From Verrucomicrobium spinosum DSM 4136 = JCM 18804 (GTDB lineage Bacteria; Verrucomicrobiota; Verrucomicrobiia; Verrucomicrobiales; Verrucomicrobiaceae): a DNA stretch of 64,000 bases. The position numbers were made by a program, and so were the translations under genes. Positions 59,657 to 64,000 of this stretch are shown here, piece after piece. The stretch's first letter is position 1. Every line of letters starts with the position of its first letter. A model generated the notes under the pieces. That model saw only the letters and a program-made list of their open reading frames with translations, was not told where the DNA came from and ran no database searches. The stretch is taken from positions 7,659,105 through 7,723,104 of the forward strand of contig NZ_ABIZ01000001.1 of assembly GCF_000172155.1 (NCBI RefSeq), in the 5' to 3' direction.

Positions 59657-62545
59657 ATGCTGAAGCCCACCACCTCCTTCATCCTGCTCCTGTTGTGGTG
59701 GCTCTCTTTCGCACTGTCCCATCAGGCAACAGCCCAGGATGCGACGGAACTCACGCCCACGGAGCTCTTCAATGTCGCCCGTACGGCATTTGACTCCGGA
59801 GACTGGGCAAAGGCCGAGACCCTTTTTGCCAAATTCATCGACACCTATGGTGCGGTGGCGGAGACCGCTGAGGCAGCCAGGCGGCTGAAGCCCCTGCTGG
59901 TGAGCGCCAAGCTCAGGCAGAAGAAGTACGCCGAGACGCTGCCGCTGCTGGAGGAAGTGCTCAAAGATCCGCAACTGGACCCCGGCTCGAGTGATGAGCT
60001 CGCCTTCTGGAAAGGCATCTGCCAGTTCCAGGTGCAGGACTTTGATGCAGCCCAGAAGGCTTTTGGCGAATTCTATGGGGAGAAGTTGCCCTATGTCTTG
60101 CGGCTCAACGACGCCCAACGCCACGTCCATGCCGGACGCAGGACGGAGTCGGTGCTGCTCTATGGCATGTGCTTTCTCATGAAGGACGACTTCAAAGGGG
60201 CCGCCTCGTTCTATGGCCGCCAGATTGCCAGCCTTCGTCAGGTCAACCGCGAGGCCGCCGGGCGCGCCACGGTGTTGAGGCTTCACGCACTGCTGGAGTG
60301 CAATGATCGCGCGGAGGCCCTTGTACTGGTGAAAGAGACGGCCGCTCATGTACAGGACATCACCCAGGCCGTGGCCTATCAGGTGTTGTGTCTGCAACTC
60401 GGAGCAGGGCTGCTCGAAGACGGCCAGTTCTATGAGTCCATTTACGTGCTGCAGCGCATCGGTTCGCGGGAAAAAATCCTCAGCTCTCAAAAGGCCTCTC
60501 AAGCCTTGTTTACCAGCCGGCTGGAGATCGCCCGCAAAACCCCGGGGCAGGAGTATCTGGCCTTTCAGTATGAGTCTCTCATCACCCGCATTCAGCGGGA
60601 GCTGGACCAGTTCGAGAAGATGGAGAGCTTCGATGCCGCCTTGAGGCTGAGGGTGGCCACCGGCTACCGCGAGCTCGGCAGATATCGCGAGTGTGCTCTC
60701 ATACTGGAAGAGATGCTCCACGGCCTGCCTCAAGACGAGGTTGTCAAGAAAGCCTCCTTGAGCCTCGTCCAGTGCTGGATGGAAATCAACCGATGGGACA
60801 AGGCCGTCGCAGCGGCAGATGAATGGCTTGAAAAATTCGGCTCGGCAGGTTCTGATCCCGAGGTCCCGGTCGTGATGCATCTCAAGGCCGTCGCCCTTCA
60901 CGCCGGTCTCAAGGCCAATGATGCAGAGCTGGTCTTCGCCACCGTGCACCAGAAGCACCCCCAACATGCCCTGGCACCGCAGTGCCTGTTCATGGAGGGA
61001 ATCTGCCTGCTTGAGCAGGATCTCAACCGGGAGGCGCTGGATGCGTTTGCTGAAGTGCCAAAGCGCTTCCCTGCCGCTACCGCGGTGGTGGAGGATGCCT
61101 GGTACTGGGGCGGCATGTCACTTTCCCTTGATAAGCAGCATGCTGCTGCCAGATCCCGCATGGAGGACTATTTGAAGCGCTACACGGAGAAAGGGGCTCA
61201 CGCCGCCGAGGCCCGCTTTCGCATTGCATTCTCTTCATTCGGCCTCTCGGAACATGCCCGTGCCATCAACGAATTGGGCGCTTTCCTCAAGAGGGAACCC
61301 GGCACTCTCATGGCCGAGGAGGCAAAGCTGCTGCTGGGGGATGCCCTGGGGGCGGAAGGCCGTATCGATGAGGCGCTCAGGGCCTATGCTGAGGTGAACC
61401 CGAAGCTGAATGCCCGCTTCGCGGAAGAGGCAGTGTTCCGCACGGGGAACATCTACAAGCTGGCGGAGAGGTTCGATGAAATGCAAGACCACTTCAGCGT
61501 GTTCGTGCGGAACCACCCACGGAGTGCGCGCGTGGCCGAGGCGGTTTACTGGCTTTCCTGGATCCACGACACCACCGGACACAGGGAGGAGGCACGCAAG
61601 GCCGCCTGGGACGCCGTGGCGGCCCACGGCAACGACCCTGAAGCCAGGGGGGTGGAGGACGTTCTGGCGGGCATGGCACGGCTCTACCCCGGTGGTGAGG
61701 GAAAGACCGAGCTGAAGCAGCGTCTGGACGTGCTGGCAGGCGATGCCCGCGGGCGCAAGCAGGAGGTGCTGGCCATGCGTCTGGAGTGGGCTTCTGCCAT
61801 GTCAAGACAGAGGGAGGATGCTGACAGTGCCCGGCAACAGCTCGCCGCCATGTCCTCCCGGATCAATCCACGGGTACAAAGCTCCCGCATCGCCGTGGAC
61901 GTCGCGGACGCGTTGCGGGAGTCCGGCCGGCTGCCCCTGGCATCCGCCCACTACCGCGAGATTCGAAAGTGGCATCCCCGCGCCCTCGAAAAGGACCGCG
62001 TCTTCCTGGGCCTGGGGCTGATAGCCGTTCAGGAAAACCTGCCTGAGGAGGCACTGAAGGCTTTTGCACGGTTCGAGAGGGAAACCGCTGGCTCACCGCT
62101 TCTGGCGCAACTGGCCTTCACTAAAGGAGGGCTCTACACCGGGCTGCGGCGTTACCCCGAAGCCCAGGGGGAGTTCGAAAGGCTCCTCCAGATGCCCACC
62201 GCGCCACGGAAGTTGAAGGCGGAGGCCATTCTCCAGCTGGGTGACCTCCAGGTTTCCCAGAAGCAGGATCTCAAGGCCACCGCCTACTATGAGCGCGTCT
62301 ATGTGTCATACGGAAAGTACGTGCCCGTCGTCGCCTCAGCCTACCTCAAGCGGGCGGAGGCACTGGAACGGCTTTCAGAGCCGGCCAAGGCCCTGGAAGT
62401 GTATCGGGAGCTCGCCCTGCGGGAGGATCTGAAGGGAACGCCCGAGCAGAGCACAGCCATGAAGCGCCTGGACGCGGGTCACCCCGGATGGCGGAACCCG
62501 CCTTCTGAGGCAGCCCCACCCCCCACCACTGCTGCAAGCCCATGA
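59657..62545 (+). CDS. Secreted TPR protein preceding an ExbB-type gene
   Basis: This 962-residue protein has a signal peptide (SFILLLLWWLSFALSHQATAQD). It consists of tetratricopeptide-like repeats: for example LFNVARTAFDSGDWAKAETLFAKFIDTYGAVAETAEAA, AEARFRIAFSSFGLSEHARAINELGAFLKREPGTLMAEEAKLLLGDALGAEGRIDEALRAY and KAEAILQLGDLQVSQKQDLKATAYYERVYVSYG. The pattern resembles the tol-pal system protein YbgF and BamD groups. Its stop overlaps the start of the next gene (ATGA), and an ExbB/TolQ-type gene follows, so it probably forms a periplasmic scaffold for an energised envelope complex. Position alone links it to the pseudopilin set upstream; 129 bases separate it from the FAD oxidoreductase. 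Confidence 0.85.
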   Translation: MLKPTTSFILLLLWWLSFALSHQATAQDATELTPTELFNVARTAFDSGDWAKAETLFAKFIDTYGAVAETAEAARRLKPLLVSAKLRQKKYAETLPLLEEVLKDPQLDPGSSDELAFWKGICQFQVQDFDAAQKAFGEFYGEKLPYVLRLNDAQRHVHAGRRTESVLLYGMCFLMKDDFKGAASFYGRQIASLRQVNREAAGRATVLRLHALLECNDRAEALVLVKETAAHVQDITQAVAYQVLCLQLGAGLLEDGQFYESIYVLQRIGSREKILSSQKASQALFTSRLEIARKTPGQEYLAFQYESLITRIQRELDQFEKMESFDAALRLRVATGYRELGRYRECALILEEMLHGLPQDEVVKKASLSLVQCWMEINRWDKAVAAADEWLEKFGSAGSDPEVPVVMHLKAVALHAGLKANDAELVFATVHQKHPQHALAPQCLFMEGICLLEQDLNREALDAFAEVPKRFPAATAVVEDAWYWGGMSLSLDKQHAAARSRMEDYLKRYTEKGAHAAEARFRIAFSSFGLSEHARAINELGAFLKREPGTLMAEEAKLLLGDALGAEGRIDEALRAYAEVNPKLNARFAEEAVFRTGNIYKLAERFDEMQDHFSVFVRNHPRSARVAEAVYWLSWIHDTTGHREEARKAAWDAVAAHGNDPEARGVEDVLAGMARLYPGGEGKTELKQRLDVLAGDARGRKQEVLAMRLEWASAMSRQREDADSARQQLAAMSSRINPRVQSSRIAVDVADALRESGRLPLASAHYREIRKWHPRALEKDRVFLGLGLIAVQENLPEEALKAFARFERETAGSPLLAQLAFTKGGLYTGLRRYPEAQGEFERLLQMPTAPRKLKAEAILQLGDLQVSQKQDLKATAYYERVYVSYGKYVPVVASAYLKRAEALERLSEPAKALEVYRELALREDLKGTPEQSTAMKRLDAGHPGWRNPPSEAAPPPTTAASP

Positions 62546-63624
62546 TCCGCCCTCTTTCCCTCCTTGCGGCCGCCTTCGCGGTATTGACGCCGGTCCTCTA
62601 TGCACAACCCGCTGCCGGACCGGAGCGGGCAGATGTGATCACGCTCTTCACAGGTGCCAGCGTCCCCTGCCGCATCCTGGAAACAACACCCACCCGGCTC
62701 CGCATCGAGTACGCCCCCCCGGGCGGAGTGGGGGTGATGGTGCGGGAGGTGCCCTGGGCGGATGTGAGGTCGGTTGACTTCGCCATGGATGAGGAATTCC
62801 GCAATCTGGTTGAAGGAAAGAACCCTGCCCCCCAGATGACCAGGCTGCAGGCCCGGTGGGTGGAGGTGCAGCCGCTCCTGGATCGTCCCAACCATCCCGC
62901 CGGGGCGCTGGGGCTGTCCTTTGCCAGAGCGTGTCTGGCCGGCGGACAGCCGCCGCAGTTGAGCCGGGCTCTGGAAGTCTGCGACGCGGTGGCGACCACT
63001 GACTGGAACGCGGGGCGCCGGGCCTGGGCGCTGGTGGTAAAGGCAGAGGTGCTCCTTGCCCGCAAGGAACCCGCCCAGGCAGTGAATGACCTGGACCGGC
63101 TTCTGAAGGAGAAGAACCTGGAGCCGGCCGTCGCGACGCATGCCTGGCTCTTGCTGGGCCAGACGCATTTCGCGTCTCTCAAAGCCCTCGAGGAGGAGCA
63201 TCCCCGGTGGCAGGATGACGATGCGGTGCTGCCGGATCGCCAGCGGTTGTTTCATGAAGCAGTGGAGAACTTCCTCAGACCCTCTCTTTTTGCGGGCAGT
63301 TTAGAGGGGCCTGCCGCCTCCGGCATCTGGCAGGCCGTCGCCGTTCTGGCCCATGACCGCGATATTCCGGCGGCAGCAGATGCCGTCCGGGACTTGATCC
63401 AGCTCTATCCCACCTCTCCCCAGGCCGCGGAAGGCCAGGCGTGGCTCACGCAGCAAAAGCTGCCACTCAGACCCGCAACAGAGACCGTTGCCCCCGCACC
63501 AGGTCCAGTTCCAGACAAGAAAGCGGCACCCGCTGAGAAAGCCGCTCCGGAGCCGGAGGCCAGCCGGAGAAAGCGCTATGTCAAACCGGGCGGGGACACT
63601 GTGAACCCGCCATCCATCCCCTGA
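62542..63624 (+). CDS. Secreted TPR-like protein with a Pro/Ala-rich C-terminus
   Basis: This 360-residue protein has a signal peptide (MIRPLSLLAAAFAVLTPVLYAQ). Residues about 25-90 form a small beta domain (DVITLFTGASVPCRILETTPTRLRIEYAP). Residues about 110-310 are helical repeats resembling TPR units (LSRALEVCDAVATTDWNAGRRAWALVVKAEVLLARKEPAQAVNDLDRLLKEKN). The C-terminal 50 residues are Pro/Ala/Lys-rich and probably disordered, with a basic RRKRY near the end. It overlaps the preceding TPR gene by four bases and lies 28 bases ahead of the ExbB-like gene, so all three are probably cotranscribed. Confidence 0.83.
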   Translation: MIRPLSLLAAAFAVLTPVLYAQPAAGPERADVITLFTGASVPCRILETTPTRLRIEYAPPGGVGVMVREVPWADVRSVDFAMDEEFRNLVEGKNPAPQMTRLQARWVEVQPLLDRPNHPAGALGLSFARACLAGGQPPQLSRALEVCDAVATTDWNAGRRAWALVVKAEVLLARKEPAQAVNDLDRLLKEKNLEPAVATHAWLLLGQTHFASLKALEEEHPRWQDDDAVLPDRQRLFHEAVENFLRPSLFAGSLEGPAASGIWQAVAVLAHDRDIPAAADAVRDLIQLYPTSPQAAEGQAWLTQQKLPLRPATETVAPAPGPVPDKKAAPAEKAAPEPEASRRKRYVKPGGDTVNPPSIP

Positions 63625-63652
63625 TCGACGACTCACGATTTCAAGCACCACC

Positions 63653-64000
63653 ATGATCCACCTGTTCATCTCCGCCCTTCGCCGCTTCTCTGCACTGGCC
63701 GCCATTGCAGGCACGCTTGCCCTGGCTCAGACGACCTCGGCGCAGACTGCCCCGGGGGTCTCACCTTCGCCGCCCCCCGCCGCCGCCGTTCAGACGGGTC
63801 AGAAAAGCCTCATGGACGTGTACAAGTCTGGCGGGCCCCTTATGCACTTCATCCTGCTCTGTTCCGTCGGCACCATTGCCGCCGTGGTCTATTGCTTCGT
63901 GGCGGTGAATCCAGGCCGCATGATGCCAAAAACCTCCCACCATAGCATGGTGCAATTTGCCCGGCATCGGGATGTGAACGCCGCCTATCAGCTCTCAGAA
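63653..64000 (+). CDS. ExbB/TolQ/MotA-family proton channel protein (5' part)
   Basis: The first 116 residues are present and the frame runs off the right edge. They include a signal peptide-like start (RRFSALAAIAGTLALAQTTSAQ), a Pro/Ala-rich linker, and then the family's first membrane helix with its preceding amphipathic stretch (SLMDVYKSGGPLMHFILLCSVGTIAAVVYCFVAV), typical of ExbB/TolQ proteins that carry an N-terminal periplasmic extension. These proteins form a proton-driven motor with an ExbD/TolR partner, whose gene is expected just downstream. The two TPR genes upstream are probably part of the same operon. Confidence 0.85.
   Translation, partial: MIHLFISALRRFSALAAIAGTLALAQTTSAQTAPGVSPSPPPAAAVQTGQKSLMDVYKSGGPLMHFILLCSVGTIAAVVYCFVAVNPGRMMPKTSHHSMVQFARHRDVNAAYQLSE

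Noticed and set aside
58733-60967. A 744-residue minus-strand open frame
   Set aside because: It spans the antisense of two well-supported genes and the gap between them; composition is that of an antisense frame.

Overview
The window comes from a GC-rich member of the Verrucomicrobiota, most likely a Verrucomicrobiaceae-type genome. Lineage-typical families support this: a DUF1549/DUF1553 plus DUF1501 pair, two large beta-strand-repeat proteins with PEP-CTERM sorting tails, a four-gene 'Verru_Chthon cassette' of prepilin-like proteins, secreted giant TPR proteins, an RHS-tip protein with its own signal peptide, and many genes without a clear Shine-Dalgarno site. No rRNA, tRNA, CRISPR array or transposase gene was recognised.

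Positions 1-10.3 kb hold a CreC/CreB-like two-component pair (creC runs off the left edge), a Uma2-family protein, an intergenic stretch with structured repeats, the DUF1549/DUF1553 and DUF1501 pair, and the first PEP-CTERM protein. Positions 10.3-19.5 kb are mostly housekeeping: an L,D-transpeptidase, asd, a PabB-type chorismate enzyme, HU, a gamma-carbonic anhydrase-like protein, a polyprenyl diphosphate synthase, a small zincin, hemL and recN. Positions 19.6-35.3 kb hold a 2,094-residue TPR protein overlapping a lipoprotein gene, a PPP-type phosphatase, a LysR regulator divergent from ilvD, a 515-bp structured repeat element, an aminopeptidase P, a patatin, a GDSL esterase and a small conserved protein.

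Positions 35.2-39.06 kb hold the most striking feature. A visibly AT-richer block of four same-strand genes (transglutaminase-like membrane protein, signal peptide-RHS tip with a candidate clan CD protease domain, secreted protein, membrane-anchored protein) sits between two 168/169-bp direct repeats. The repeats carry the divergent 5' ends of two host genes, so each junction bears a gene fragment, and the block looks like an integrated cassette.

Positions 39.0-51.0 kb hold a periplasmic glutathione peroxidase, small lipoproteins, a pectate-lyase-like protein, an Lhr-type helicase, a Ser/Thr kinase, the second PEP-CTERM protein and an S1/P1 nuclease. Positions 51.2-59.5 kb form a run of prepilin-like genes in the order expected for a GspH-I-J-K tip complex. 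They are followed by two proteins that share a C-terminal coiled-coil tail, one of them a secreted FAD oxidoreductase. The window ends in a TPR - TPR/Pro-rich - ExbB/TolQ gene set that looks like the start of an energised envelope system.

Two intergenic repeat families stand out: structured elements sharing a hairpin with an ACTCGCT loop (three copies, with compensatory stem changes) and a ~52-bp repeat (three copies).
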